A stretch of DNA of 64,000 nucleotides from Paraburkholderia podalyriae (GCF_014397785.1 NZ_VZQQ01000001.1:1-64000); one strand, 5' to 3'; positions 46,801-56,174 are shown, counted from the first letter of the stretch. Program-made: numbers and translations. Notes: generated by a model not told the origin, from the letters alone.

Positions 46801-47882
46801 CGTCGCGCGGACCGGTCCCGCAAACGCTGCAGGCTGTATCCAATAGCGTAACGCTCCTTGACATCCTTAGATGCGTCCTTCGAATGCAGTAAGCCGCGCT
46901 CCTCAACCGCAAGCAGGAAGATCAGTCTGTAAACCAGCCGAAGCAGTTGGCCGAAATAGTCTTGTTTCTTTAGCGTGCCATCGTGGAGCGCCTTGCGGAG
47001 CGCTTGGTTTGCCGAGTGTGCGAGAAAGCCCTGACCGAGCAGGAGTAAAGCCTCCTCGAACCCTTCTCGGAGACGAGCGCGCGCGAGGGTACCCTCTTCT
47101 CGAGCGGCCGAGCGCCACACTTCGAGCGGGCATGATTCGGGCTCGTCCGCCGCACGCCCGAAGCGTGAACGGTGGAGGAGCAGCCAAGCGGCTGCGAAGT
47201 CGGGATAGAGATCCTCGGTGAAGATCCGTCCGAGATCGAACTCCACCCACGCAGGTCGGGTGAGGCTCGCATTATCACGCACGAGCCGCAGCGTGAGTCC
47301 GTCAGCACAGACGCCCCACAACGCATCATCGGAGGTGTTCAGGAACTCCTGGACGAGCCCAAATGCACTCCGCTTCCGGTGTCCGTCACCGAAGGCGTGG
47401 TGGGGCGTGTCGAGGCCGGCCCCGGCCGGCGCACAGACCAGCGGCACCCTGCCCGCCGAGTCGATCCCAGCCAGCGGCCATATGTGGCCACCGAGCAGCA
47501 CGGCTTCTCGGGCTCTGACGTCGGCGACACCGGGCACCAACGCGACTTCCAACGATGGTGCCAGTTCCGCGAGATCCGTGAAGCCAAAGGCATCACGAAG
47601 CAGCGCCACGGTGAAGCGCCGCGCCACCGCGAAGGGCTCGGCTTTCGCTTCTCGTCCGGCGATAAAGTCCGACCAGTGTGCCTGAGCGATGCGCCAATAG
47701 CGCCCGATCTCGTCGCGCAGTTCGAGGCCCTTGTGGATGCCGTAGTCACTCGGGTCCTGATGGGATGCGCGGAGCTGGGCCACGCGGGTAAGCCAGTCAG
47801 CGGCGAGCAACCCACCTTCGATGGAGATGGCGTCGAAGGCGAGTTCGGCGCCGCGGATGTTGCGTAGCGTACTGATCGCCAT
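43857..47882 (-). CDS. large N6-adenine DNA methyltransferase, Eco57I/PglX-like
   Basis: 1,341 residues. A long N-terminal region (1-500) precedes the methylase core. AdoMet motif I is DPACGSGHFLLAA at about residue 522 and catalytic motif IV is NPPW at about 782 (VVLGNPPWERVK), which places it with N6-adenine methylases of the gamma type. The C-terminal 400 residues (FYWVRDADVKTRLDANWDREW, GGLHLTYSYLRQFPVL) look like target recognition. No nuclease motif was recognised, so cutting is presumably done by other operon products. It starts 2 bp after the SNF2 gene stop. Confidence 0.85.
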   Translation of the reverse strand: MAISTLRNIRGAELAFDAISIEGGLLAADWLTRVAQLRASHQDPSDYGIHKGLELRDEIGRYWRIAQAHWSDFIAGREAKAEPFAVARRFTVALLRDAFGFTDLAELAPSLEVALVPGVADVRAREAVLLGGHIWPLAGIDSAGRVPLVCAPAGAGLDTPHHAFGDGHRKRSAFGLVQEFLNTSDDALWGVCADGLTLRLVRDNASLTRPAWVEFDLGRIFTEDLYPDFAAAWLLLHRSRFGRAADEPESCPLEVWRSAAREEGTLARARLREGFEEALLLLGQGFLAHSANQALRKALHDGTLKKQDYFGQLLRLVYRLIFLLAVEERGLLHSKDASKDVKERYAIGYSLQRLRDRSARRAAHDRHSDVWTAVKIVFGGLATGEPGLGLPALAGLFVPSQCPDLDAARLENRALLGALFRLCWLREPTGLARVNWRDMGSDELGYVYEGLLELVPQITQDGRTFSFAGRDESRGNNRKTTGSYYTPDSLVDILLDSALDPVIAATVARNPDRPIEALLSLAIVDPACGSGHFLLAAARRLAERVARLKSNGTPTPEDYRHALRQVVGRCIYGVDLNPLAVELCKVALWMEAVDPGLPLTFLDSHIRQGNALLGTSHALMSDGVPDEAWVALEGDELKVANSLKRRNRAERGGQRLLPLGTGTEEGSVREAVNELESTPDTDTAWLAQKEARWKQLLESEPWRHTKLVYDAWCAAFLWPKTEAGSFTEAAPTAATWRTLADGERPSKPLVETIDFLARDYAFFHWELAFPGVFERGGFDVVLGNPPWERVKLQELEFFASRDDAIAGALNAAERKKVIAELPVRDPDLWEEWSRASRVAQGTSHFVRQSGRYPLCGKGDVNTYALFAEHNWHLLGPRGRAGFIVPSGIATDDTTKDYFQAVVRTRALHAMWEFENEGFFTAGKGHMLRFALTTLSGREEPSEVADFMFQGQSVDDLDDPLRHFALSAEDIETINPNTGTCPIFRTQRDAHLSLSMYRRAGVLWREGDPDGNPWGLRFMTMFHMANDSGLFRTRGELAQAGWDLEGNRFMKDGQVMLPLYEAKMAYLHTHRSGTFEAAAPGERPHRLPVPSDAQLEDPYYAPLPFYWVRDADVKTRLDANWDREWLLGWRDVTDARASVRAVIAFVLPKTAVGHTTPLFLPSHSPRLCATFLANLSSIPLDFAARQKIGGLHLTYSYLRQFPVLKAGEYADPANWDRSQSLQDWIALRFVELAYTAWDLQPFARDCGYNGAPYIWDPIRRFQLQCELDAAFFHLYGISRDDAEYILGTFDVLERADLRVHKEFRTRRVVLECYDALAYAAATGQPYISPLAPPKRAECQNFG

Positions 47883-47884
47883 CG

Positions 47885-50683
47885 TCAGCTCACCTTCGGT
47901 AACAGCACGAAGACGCCGATGACGTCCGGCCGTAGAAACGCATCTACGCGGGTACTACGCTCGCGCGTATCGGATTTCTCGTCGCGAAAGGCTGCGGCCC
48001 GCACCCGAATGTGGTCGTCGAGCAAAGCGTTCGCGCGCTCGGCCGCGAACTGCTCGAGCTGGCTCTCCTGGTCTGCTAGCCAAGTCAGTGCCCGAGTCAC
48101 CTCGCGCTCCCTCACGTGAGGTGGGACGTCGTCGATCGGCGGGGAAGCGAGCAACGCCAAGGCTTCTGGGCTGGACATGCGCTCACCGATCTGGCCGACC
48201 CAAGCAATGCCGGTCGCCTCTTCAACCAGGAGGGTGTTTTCACGGCGTCCCTGCCGTGTCACGAGTTGGTGGCGGAGCCGCACAAGCGCGAGTGTCGTCC
48301 TCGCGCGCACGGCAGCCGAGACCCAGCATCCCACGCGTCCAAGGACGGATGGGTCGCCGGTGTCGGCGACAGCACTGGTCAAGCTCCGCTCCAAGAGCGT
48401 CTCGGCGAGGACAGTCACAAGGGGATGGCTGCGCTGCACCGGCCGGCAAGGCGGAGGGGCCGGGTAACGGAAGTCAATCCGGAGGGTACCGGTAAGACCC
48501 ACGGATTCGAGTCGTTCCCGGAGATCCTCCGGCAGCGACGCAGTGGCCGCCTTGAATCCGCGGCGCATGGGCTCGAGCCCCGATCCCAGTCGAGTCAGAG
48601 CGCGGTCTGTGAAACGGCGAACATCCTCTTGACTACCGATGGCAGCGAGACTTTTGTGCCACTCGGGCAGCACATCGTCGGGTTTCAGACGCCGCTGAGC
48701 GAACATGGTGCGGTTGGCTTTGGCCTTCTCCTCAGCGCTATTCCACTCGGCTTCGAACAAGTCGAGCTGCTTGCCCTCGGCGTTCGCAGGCGCACCCCGA
48801 CGACGGAGTAAGACGGCCTTGAGCAGTGCCTGCGTCAACGTGTGGCCCTGGTCGGGTACCGGGACCGGCACGCCCAGTTCTTTTCGAATGCGCTCCGCCT
48901 TTCGGAGGATCACTTCGAGCACCGCTCCATCGACCGGGTTATTGACGCCGTACATCAGCGTTGCCCGCACGACGCTCCTCGACTGGCCGAAGCGGTCTAC
49001 GCGCCCTTCCCGTTGTTCATGCCGCGTCGGGTTCCACGAGAGATCATAGTGCACGACGGCATCGAGGTGCTCCTGAAGGTTGATGCCCTCAGACAAGCAG
49101 TCGGTAGCGATAAGAACGCGCGGCCCCTCCACGTCACCGAGCCGTGCCACGCAAGCCTCCCGCTCTTCAGGTGGAAGCTCGCCTGTGATGACTTCGACCG
49201 CGGCGGTAGGCAGCCTCTTCGCGAGGTGGCGGGCGAGGTAATGCGCGGTGGCGATGTAGCGGCAGAACACCACGGGATGGAAGTCGTCCCTCAGCAGATC
49301 GGCCACGTGGTCAGATACAACCTTTAGCTTCGGGTCCCCTGCCTGGCCGGCGAGACGCTCAGCCTGGGTAACGAGTGCGGCGAGCGCAGAATCACCGGTC
49401 GCCACGGGCGGCTCGACATCGTCGTCGACTAAGCCATCCGCGTCGCCATCGAAAAGGCGGTCGAGGATCTGGGTCCGCTCGTCGGGTCCGAGCTCCTCGC
49501 CTGCTCGCGTGCGCAGCGCCAAAACGGCCGCCATTGGACTCGATGCTGCACACCGTAGCAGAGCAAGCGTGCCCCAGAAGTTCAACCTCTGCCGTTCAGC
49601 ATCCCCCTCGCCGCTTGCCACAATCTGAGCGCAGTAGTCGAGCACCGAGTTGAAGAACACCTCCCAGTCGCCGGTGAGCAAGTACGTTAGCTCCTTCGTT
49701 TCGCGCCTCGGGAATAGATCAGACTCCTGCCACTCGGAGATATCGGGTCGGCGACGCTGGACGAAGTGGTTTCCGAGCCGGTTTCTCAACCGATCGCGAT
49801 CAGCGCCCGCCGCGTCCTCTAATCGTTCGAAGTCGCGGTCAAGAAGGCCGAGAAGTCGGTAAAACGACGCGTCATCGCCACTGTGCGGTGTGGCGGTCAG
49901 CATCACAAGGTGTCGATTCGGCTCGTCGGCAAGTGCACGAAGCAGCTCATAGCGCTGATGACGGCCCTGTCCGTTGCCGGCACAGGTATGCGCCTCGTCC
50001 ACGATAATGAAGTTAGGACAATGATGAAGAAAATGTGCTCGGCGATCTTGGCTCTTAATGTAGTCGAGGCTCACCACGGTGTGTGCGTAGACTTGGAAGA
50101 GACTCATGCCTGGCGGAATGCCCCGCTCGAGCCGCTTCGCGCTCGAGGCCGTCACAGCAACTGCCTGGAGGTTGAAGCGCGCCTCCAGCTCGGTCACCCA
50201 CTGAGCAACGAGGTGCGGTGGGCACAAAACAACGCTCCGATCGACGTCGCCGCGGTCGAGCAACTCACGCAAGATGAGAGCTGCCTCGATTGTCTTGCCG
50301 ACGCCAACGTCATCCGCAATGAGCAACCGCACTGGGTCGAGCTTGAGTGCCATGAGCAGCGGCACGAGTTGATAGGCGCGAGGTTCTACGGCGATCTGGC
50401 CGAAGCTGCGGAAAGGGCCGGCACCGCGACGAAGGGAGAGCAGCAGCGCGTCGCGGAGAAGTAACGCCGCGTCGTGTCCGCCGAGCTGTCGGGGATCAGG
50501 GGCCGGGAAATAGTCCGGGCGGACAGGTTCAGGCTCGAGCGGCAGGTAGAGGAGTGTTTGGTCCTCTTCAGAGCCAGAGATAGGCCTAACCCGTAACGTG
50601 TCGTCCGTGCTGCCTGCGAGCACAATCCACCCTCGGCCTCGTGCCGACACTAGGGTCCCGGGGCTAAACTTTGCTTCGCTCAC
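47885..50683 (-). CDS. SNF2/RapA-type DEAH helicase (DrmD-like)
   Basis: 932 residues from GTG 50,683, which overlaps the upstream stop as GTGA. Walker A DDVGVGKT is at residues 124-131 and DEAH at 229-232, with ATPHSGD following. The second RecA lobe carries STDCLSEGINLQ-like and REGRVDRFGQ motifs. It is a superfamily-2 translocase of the class found in DISARM (DrmD) and related loci. The C-terminal 300 residues are helical and charged. It likely moves along double-stranded DNA for the methylase/nuclease set. Confidence 0.85.
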   Translation of the reverse strand: MSEAKFSPGTLVSARGRGWIVLAGSTDDTLRVRPISGSEEDQTLLYLPLEPEPVRPDYFPAPDPRQLGGHDAALLLRDALLLSLRRGAGPFRSFGQIAVEPRAYQLVPLLMALKLDPVRLLIADDVGVGKTIEAALILRELLDRGDVDRSVVLCPPHLVAQWVTELEARFNLQAVAVTASSAKRLERGIPPGMSLFQVYAHTVVSLDYIKSQDRRAHFLHHCPNFIIVDEAHTCAGNGQGRHQRYELLRALADEPNRHLVMLTATPHSGDDASFYRLLGLLDRDFERLEDAAGADRDRLRNRLGNHFVQRRRPDISEWQESDLFPRRETKELTYLLTGDWEVFFNSVLDYCAQIVASGEGDAERQRLNFWGTLALLRCAASSPMAAVLALRTRAGEELGPDERTQILDRLFDGDADGLVDDDVEPPVATGDSALAALVTQAERLAGQAGDPKLKVVSDHVADLLRDDFHPVVFCRYIATAHYLARHLAKRLPTAAVEVITGELPPEEREACVARLGDVEGPRVLIATDCLSEGINLQEHLDAVVHYDLSWNPTRHEQREGRVDRFGQSRSVVRATLMYGVNNPVDGAVLEVILRKAERIRKELGVPVPVPDQGHTLTQALLKAVLLRRRGAPANAEGKQLDLFEAEWNSAEEKAKANRTMFAQRRLKPDDVLPEWHKSLAAIGSQEDVRRFTDRALTRLGSGLEPMRRGFKAATASLPEDLRERLESVGLTGTLRIDFRYPAPPPCRPVQRSHPLVTVLAETLLERSLTSAVADTGDPSVLGRVGCWVSAAVRARTTLALVRLRHQLVTRQGRRENTLLVEEATGIAWVGQIGERMSSPEALALLASPPIDDVPPHVREREVTRALTWLADQESQLEQFAAERANALLDDHIRVRAAAFRDEKSDTRERSTRVDAFLRPDVIGVFVLLPKVS

Positions 50684-53600
50684 GATGCCCTCCCGAGCAT
50701 TGCGGCGAGCCGCCGGAAGCCGACGTCCCAGACTGCTGCATCGTCAAAGCGAACAACTTCGAAACCGAGGTCCCCAAGTGCATCGGTCGCGGCGTCGCTA
50801 TCCCCCGTCAACACAGCGACGACGTAGTACTTCCGCCAAACAAGCGGTACGCTCCGGTCGGCAACCACTAATGGCTCTCCGTCCGGCGGCGGGATCCCCT
50901 GGCGCATCGCCTCGGTCAACCACATTTCGTGAGGCCGCGCTCCAATTGAGTCGATCCGATCTTCGGGCGGTGCGATCTGTTGAACATCCGTGCGGGCGCC
51001 CGCAAGTCGCAGCAGTGCCCACCGGGCACCTTCGTCCCGTCGGTCAATGAGCTCATGGTCCGGTTGGTTGTAGTACGACATGATGCATCGGTAGCAGGCG
51101 GCGACACAAGCGGTGCCAGGCTGATCTGCAAGCGACGCCGGATCTTGAGGTAGTGGTTGATCGTCAGGGATGTTGAAATGCATGACCTGCAGTGCCTTTC
51201 GTGCGACGGAAGCGAGGCTGTCGGGCTCGGCGACCAGGCGGACAAGCACGCCCGCGCCGCCCTCTGTTGCCTCGTAAAGCAAAAAGCCATTGCGAACCTC
51301 TCGGGTAGGCATCGGTTCGGCGAGGATTTCTCCCTCCTCGAGCTGGAACACAGCCTCTATTCCGCGAAGCAGCGCATGCTGAATTGTCGTGACTCCAGCC
51401 TGCGTAAGCGTCGAGTCGGTGAGCGTGAACAGCAGCGCATTCTTCCGGTCCTGGACGCATGGCACGATCCATTGGCGCGGAGACGCCGTTGGGTCGAAGT
51501 TGTCGTCCTCGTTCTCATTCTTCGCCCAGTAGCCAGACACCGGGTCGATGAGGAAACCGAGCGTCTTCTTGTCGGCGCGACGCCGCAGTCCCTTGTTCAA
51601 TCGGGTGATGTTGGCTCCCGGTCCATAGGCGAGACGTGCCACGTTGCCCCCAGCGTCGGACGCAGTGGCACGCCGCACGTCGAGGTCGTGCTCGCGGATC
51701 GCCCACTCGAAGGTCGTCTGCAGCTCAAAGCCCTGTCGCTGACGCTCTTCGTCGTTCGCGGTAATACGCTCCGCAGGTTGCGTGGCCACGTTCTCGATGC
51801 GGTAGACGTGGTTCACGATCTCGGCGGTGCCAAGCGAAGCGCCGCAAGCATGGCAGACGGACGTTTGGTCCTCGAAGTGACCCGCCCCACAGTGTGCGCA
51901 GATGCGAACGGACTTGGTAGGGAGCTGGACGTCGGGCGTCGCGGCGTCGCGCTGGCCCAGCGAGAGCAACGCGCGAACGACCCGATAGGCGCGGCCCTCG
52001 TGGTAAACGAGGCTGCGTGGCCCGAACTCCGATAGCGCGAGAAAGCGCGGTCGCTGGAGATAGGTTTGCTTCCCGCGCCCATCAGATGTGGCTGGGACGT
52101 AGGCCATTAGCGGTAGCCGCGGAAAGTTGTATCCGGGCAGGAAGCCCTCGGTTGCTAGGTAGCGGTACGTGTAGAAGTCGCTCGACATGCTACTTGTACC
52201 GCGCTGAAGGAGGTTGAGTTGATCGATCGCCTGCGCGTGCCGGACCTGCGCGGCCCGCTTCTCTTGGTAGGGCGCCGAGTAGTCGTCCATCGTTCGCCGC
52301 GCGGCGTCGCGCTGCTCTTCGCCTGCGGCAAAAAGGTCGCGCCAACGGTCGAATGCTTTGCTGAAACGGTCGATTGCCGCCGCTACGATTTCGTCCGCGT
52401 AAGCTTCGCGGCTGGTGTACCAAGGTGCGAGTTCGGGTGTCAGATCGTCGGCCACCAAGTCGAGCACGCGGCGGATATGCTCGGTAGACGCCCGAGCGAC
52501 CTGCTCCTCTCGCATCGCGGTGATGAGGTGGTCCACCAGCGGACGCTGCGGGTCGGCGAGCACAAGCATCTCGGCGATACTCGGATCAAGAGCCTCCTCA
52601 ACGCAGGAGAGCCAAACCGCTTGGAGGTGGCTGTCGACAAGATCTCGATTGGCGAGGTCGAGCAGAGGCGCTTTCACCTCGCCATGCACCATTGCGCGTG
52701 GATCGCGAAAGAAGTATTGGTCATGCGGGCTCTGGGACGACGCGTAAGTGACGACGAGCGCCGCCTGCCCGCTCCGGCCAGCACGACCACTCCGCTGGGC
52801 GTAGTTCGCTGGCGTCGGGGGCACGTTACGCATGTGTACGACATTGAGCGCAGAGATATCAACTCCGAGCTCCATCGTGGGCGAACAAAAGAGTACCGGG
52901 AGGAAGCGGTTGGCCTCACCGATCTCGCGGAGGCGTTTTTCCTCTCTCGCAAGATTCTCCCGTTCCTTCTCGCCGTAGCGGAAGCGCTTTTCGCGCACCT
53001 CCCGGCGCTCGCCGTCCACCTGGGCAGTGTGCTCGCGAGCTTCGAAGCCGAACAGCGGGTGGATGGGCGCGGTGAGCATAGCCGCGAGATTGGCGTAGAG
53101 GTCACGAAAGAAAGCGTTCTCGGTGGTGCGATGTGCAGCGCTGCGCGATTGACCCAAGCGAAACAGCACGCAGGCGTCGCTGAGTCGCCAGCCCGGCTGA
53201 TCAAAGGGTGTGTTTTCCTCCGAGACGAGGCCGTGCACCGACGCCGCGCGTAGCAGGTCATTGATGAGGCTGTCGAACTCCTTCGACTTCAGATTTCGCG
53301 CGGCACCGTCCCCATTCCAAAGCTTCCTTTGCCGGAGTGCCTTGCCGAGCGCGCTACGAGAGCCGCCACGCACGACGAGATCCATGTCGCGCAGAGAACT
53401 CTCCCGGCGCCTTGGTGCCGCTACCATCAGCCACCTTGCGCCGTGTGGCTTCTCGTCGTTACCGAAGCCCCAAGGGGAGCGGATGCGGCTGTGCGATCGA
53501 GCGACCATTTGCTCGATGACGGTCGGATCGAGTACCTGGCTCTTGATTGCCATCCACTTCCGCAGATGGTCGAGGAGTTCCCTGTACAGATTAGCGCGGA

Positions 53601-55968
53601 CCTCGGCGCTCGCACTCTTCAGCAGCGGGTGAGCGTCGGCGAACTCCTCGTCATCGGCCGCCAAGGCGTCGATGCCTTGATACTCGACTGCCACCAAGCC
53701 GAGCTGCTCGAGATTGGGGTTCGTGTAACGCCAGCCACGGCGTTGGTCGAACCAGACCCGGTACGTCAAAACTTGACGCAGCGTCGCCTCTGCTTCCTGC
53801 AGGTTGAAGCCTTTCAAGCTTGGCTCTTGGAGCCACTCCGCGCGAATCGCGGCATTCGGGCGGTCGAAGCCGAGCACCTTCTGCTGAGCGGCGCCCAGTT
53901 CCTCGCTGCGGAGCCCTTTGTCGCCGGCTGCCCGCAACGCCCCGAGGAACCCCGCCCGAATGAGGCTTACGAACAGAAAGTCGTTGAAGTGACCCGCCTG
54001 GAGGGCGGCGTCCTGTCGGTTGTCGGTAAACCCGAGTAGCTTTCGGGTGAACGGTTGCACGCCGGACTGCTCGCCGTGCATCCAGCGCAGGACGCTCGCG
54101 ACAAGCACCGTGGTCGCTGAGCTTCGTCCCTCTGCGGACAGCGAAGCGAGTCGCGTGCGGTCGCGCGAAGCGCCGCCCTGGGTGTTACCGCAGCGGAGGC
54201 AAAAGCGGAACTTACCTGGCAGGAACCAAGCGCGTGCGCCCGAGCCGATCTTACCGTCCGAGGTAACACTGAACTTCCGCGCGCGCGCGCCGCGGTAATA
54301 CGGCTTGAGCCTTGGGTTACCCGCTGCGTCGTGCTCCAGCCACGTCTCAGGGTAGTCCTCCTCGCGGTCGTCGAAGGTAAAATCCGTGTCGGGCGGGTTT
54401 AGGGTGACGAAACCGAACTGCTCGCCGTCGACCGAGTCTCCGTCGGAGGCTTTCTCGTCGTCTAGTGAGGGCGGGGCGTCGTCGATGCTGCGGGGCAGCA
54501 CGAGGGGCTGCCCGTCCTCGTCGACGAGCCGAACTGGATGGTATTCCTGTCCACATTCGCGGCAGAAGTGCACAGGGTACAAGCGCTTGTCGGGTTGGCC
54601 CGGCAGGAACTGCTGCCCCTCCACCGTGACGGTTCGCCGACCCGCAGGCTCGAGCGTCGAATAGGCATGGCCGGCGCCGGAGATGAACTGATGTAGCTTG
54701 AACGCGAAGAAGCTTCGCCCGCTATCGGTCCCGCGTCCGGTCCGGTCACGCTCTGGGACACTGGATACAAGGAGGAGATCGCGGAGGGCTGTGAGACAGG
54801 CCTCCTCAGAACGTAACGCGTCCGCCGAAAGCGCCCGCACTGCTTCGGTTACGGTCATCGGACGCGCGCGTATCCAGCGCTGATCCACCTCGGAAAAGGA
54901 TACGCCGAGACGCGTCTCCACCCACACGGACAGCGGATGATAAGCGAGTTCGGCATTGGTGATCGTTGACGAGATGCCAGTATCGATCGCAGGTCCTAGC
55001 ACGGGGCCAACCGAGGTCGCGCTCCCCGACGGATCGGTGATCCGCTCCAAGGTCTCGACGATGACGTTGCTTTCCGGGATCGGCACTGAGAACAGCTTTG
55101 AGGCAGCTCGCGCCACCACTCGGCTCTTATCCTCGAGCGACCCCTCACTAGCCATTGTGGCCGAAGTTCCCACGCATTGAAGGTTTTCGGGACGGAGTCG
55201 TTCTCGCACACGGCGAACAAGTAGAGCGACGTCCGCCCCTTGGCGCCCGCGGTATGTATGTAGCTCGTCAAGCACCAGGAAGCGAAGCCCTGCGCAGTTA
55301 TCCATGACGCGCCGGTCAACCTTTTCCTGCCGAGTCATGAGCAGTTCGAGCATCATGAAGTTGGTCAGGAGTACGTCGGGCGGATTGTCAGCGATTCGCT
55401 CCCGCTCTTCGGCGTCTTCTTGGCCCGTGTAGCGTGCGAAGGAAATCGGTGGCGTCCCTGCGACGTTGCTGACGAACTTGCTGAATTCCTCGAGTTGCGA
55501 GTTCGCTAAGGCATTCATTGGGTAAATGATGATCGCGCGAGTGCGTGCTCGAGACTTATTACGCTTCTCTGCCAGAACGTGGTGGACGATGGGGATAAAG
55601 AAACACAACGACTTGCCGGAGCCAGTTCCCGTTGTAACGACGTAGCTCTCGCCTGCTGCAGCCACGGCAATTGCCTGTTCCTGGTGCTTGTAGAGCGTTA
55701 GCGGTTCGCCCTTGACCTGAAAAATGTCAGCGCAGGCAGGTTCAAGCACGCCTGCTTCAACCAAGCAGCGGACGTCGGTGGAGCGCTTGTAGCTAGGATT
55801 GATCTGGATAAGCGGTTCGGGCCAGTATCGATTCTTCGCGTAGATGGCTTCGACCTGCTCCTTGATGTCCTGAGCATGGATGGCGGTAAACGAAGTGGCG
55901 AAGTGCTTGTACTCGTCGACCACTGAGTCTCGGAGGGAAAAGATATCAAGTGTCGGCGTTGTAATCAC
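50680..55968 (-). CDS. giant DEAD/DEAH helicase with C-terminal DUF1998 domain
   Basis: 1,762 residues starting with GTG 55,968, overlapping the HTH gene stop. Walker A TGTGSGKS is at 113-120, motif II is LVLDELHTYRG (DELH), motif III GTSATMAS, and motif VI AQRSGRAGRSGQAA lies near residue 1,080. A zinc-type cluster CAHCGAGHFEDQTSVCHACG precedes the DUF1998 domain (LLYEATEGGAGVLVRLV, CVAACYRCIMSYYNQPDH). The layout is like MrfA/YprA helicases but more than twice as long, and like DISARM DrmA and DrmB joined in one chain. It probably remodels or unwinds invader DNA. Confidence 0.85.
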   Translation of the reverse strand: MITTPTLDIFSLRDSVVDEYKHFATSFTAIHAQDIKEQVEAIYAKNRYWPEPLIQINPSYKRSTDVRCLVEAGVLEPACADIFQVKGEPLTLYKHQEQAIAVAAAGESYVVTTGTGSGKSLCFFIPIVHHVLAEKRNKSRARTRAIIIYPMNALANSQLEEFSKFVSNVAGTPPISFARYTGQEDAEERERIADNPPDVLLTNFMMLELLMTRQEKVDRRVMDNCAGLRFLVLDELHTYRGRQGADVALLVRRVRERLRPENLQCVGTSATMASEGSLEDKSRVVARAASKLFSVPIPESNVIVETLERITDPSGSATSVGPVLGPAIDTGISSTITNAELAYHPLSVWVETRLGVSFSEVDQRWIRARPMTVTEAVRALSADALRSEEACLTALRDLLLVSSVPERDRTGRGTDSGRSFFAFKLHQFISGAGHAYSTLEPAGRRTVTVEGQQFLPGQPDKRLYPVHFCRECGQEYHPVRLVDEDGQPLVLPRSIDDAPPSLDDEKASDGDSVDGEQFGFVTLNPPDTDFTFDDREEDYPETWLEHDAAGNPRLKPYYRGARARKFSVTSDGKIGSGARAWFLPGKFRFCLRCGNTQGGASRDRTRLASLSAEGRSSATTVLVASVLRWMHGEQSGVQPFTRKLLGFTDNRQDAALQAGHFNDFLFVSLIRAGFLGALRAAGDKGLRSEELGAAQQKVLGFDRPNAAIRAEWLQEPSLKGFNLQEAEATLRQVLTYRVWFDQRRGWRYTNPNLEQLGLVAVEYQGIDALAADDEEFADAHPLLKSASAEVRANLYRELLDHLRKWMAIKSQVLDPTVIEQMVARSHSRIRSPWGFGNDEKPHGARWLMVAAPRRRESSLRDMDLVVRGGSRSALGKALRQRKLWNGDGAARNLKSKEFDSLINDLLRAASVHGLVSEENTPFDQPGWRLSDACVLFRLGQSRSAAHRTTENAFFRDLYANLAAMLTAPIHPLFGFEAREHTAQVDGERREVREKRFRYGEKERENLAREEKRLREIGEANRFLPVLFCSPTMELGVDISALNVVHMRNVPPTPANYAQRSGRAGRSGQAALVVTYASSQSPHDQYFFRDPRAMVHGEVKAPLLDLANRDLVDSHLQAVWLSCVEEALDPSIAEMLVLADPQRPLVDHLITAMREEQVARASTEHIRRVLDLVADDLTPELAPWYTSREAYADEIVAAAIDRFSKAFDRWRDLFAAGEEQRDAARRTMDDYSAPYQEKRAAQVRHAQAIDQLNLLQRGTSSMSSDFYTYRYLATEGFLPGYNFPRLPLMAYVPATSDGRGKQTYLQRPRFLALSEFGPRSLVYHEGRAYRVVRALLSLGQRDAATPDVQLPTKSVRICAHCGAGHFEDQTSVCHACGASLGTAEIVNHVYRIENVATQPAERITANDEERQRQGFELQTTFEWAIREHDLDVRRATASDAGGNVARLAYGPGANITRLNKGLRRRADKKTLGFLIDPVSGYWAKNENEDDNFDPTASPRQWIVPCVQDRKNALLFTLTDSTLTQAGVTTIQHALLRGIEAVFQLEEGEILAEPMPTREVRNGFLLYEATEGGAGVLVRLVAEPDSLASVARKALQVMHFNIPDDQPLPQDPASLADQPGTACVAACYRCIMSYYNQPDHELIDRRDEGARWALLRLAGARTDVQQIAPPEDRIDSIGARPHEMWLTEAMRQGIPPPDGEPLVVADRSVPLVWRKYYVVAVLTGDSDAATDALGDLGFEVVRFDDAAVWDVGFRRLAAMLGRAS

Positions 55969-56174
55969 TGCTGCCCCTCCTCACCGGCTCCGGTGCTTAC
56001 GCTAGCTGCTCCGCCTGCTCGGACCCACTCGTCTATCTCTTCCTTCTTGAACTTCCATAGGCGCCCGACGCGGTGGCCCGGCATGCACTTGGAGGAGACC
56101 CAAGTGTAGATGGTGTCCTTGCTGACTCCGAGATGTTCTGCGATCTCTTCTACTGAAAGCCACCGGTCGTCCAT
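55965..56174 (-). CDS. small helix-turn-helix protein (excisionase/MerR-like)
   Basis: 69 residues. WLSVEEIAEHLGVSKDTIYTWVSSKCMPGHRVGRLWKFKKEEIDEWV is a complete HTH_17 domain, as in excisionases and small defence regulators. A GGAGAGG site precedes the ATG. It is the first gene of the operon and could be a transcriptional autoregulator or a DNA-binding subunit of the system. Its stop overlaps the giant helicase start by GTGA. Confidence 0.85.
   Translation of the reverse strand: MDDRWLSVEEIAEHLGVSKDTIYTWVSSKCMPGHRVGRLWKFKKEEIDEWVRAGGAASVSTGAGEEGQQ

Noticed and set aside
41100..56174. Calling the operon a complete DISARM or BREX system
   Set aside because: There is no PLD-type drmC, no separate DUF1998 drmB and no PglZ, BrxC or Lon-like gene, so neither name fits without stretching.
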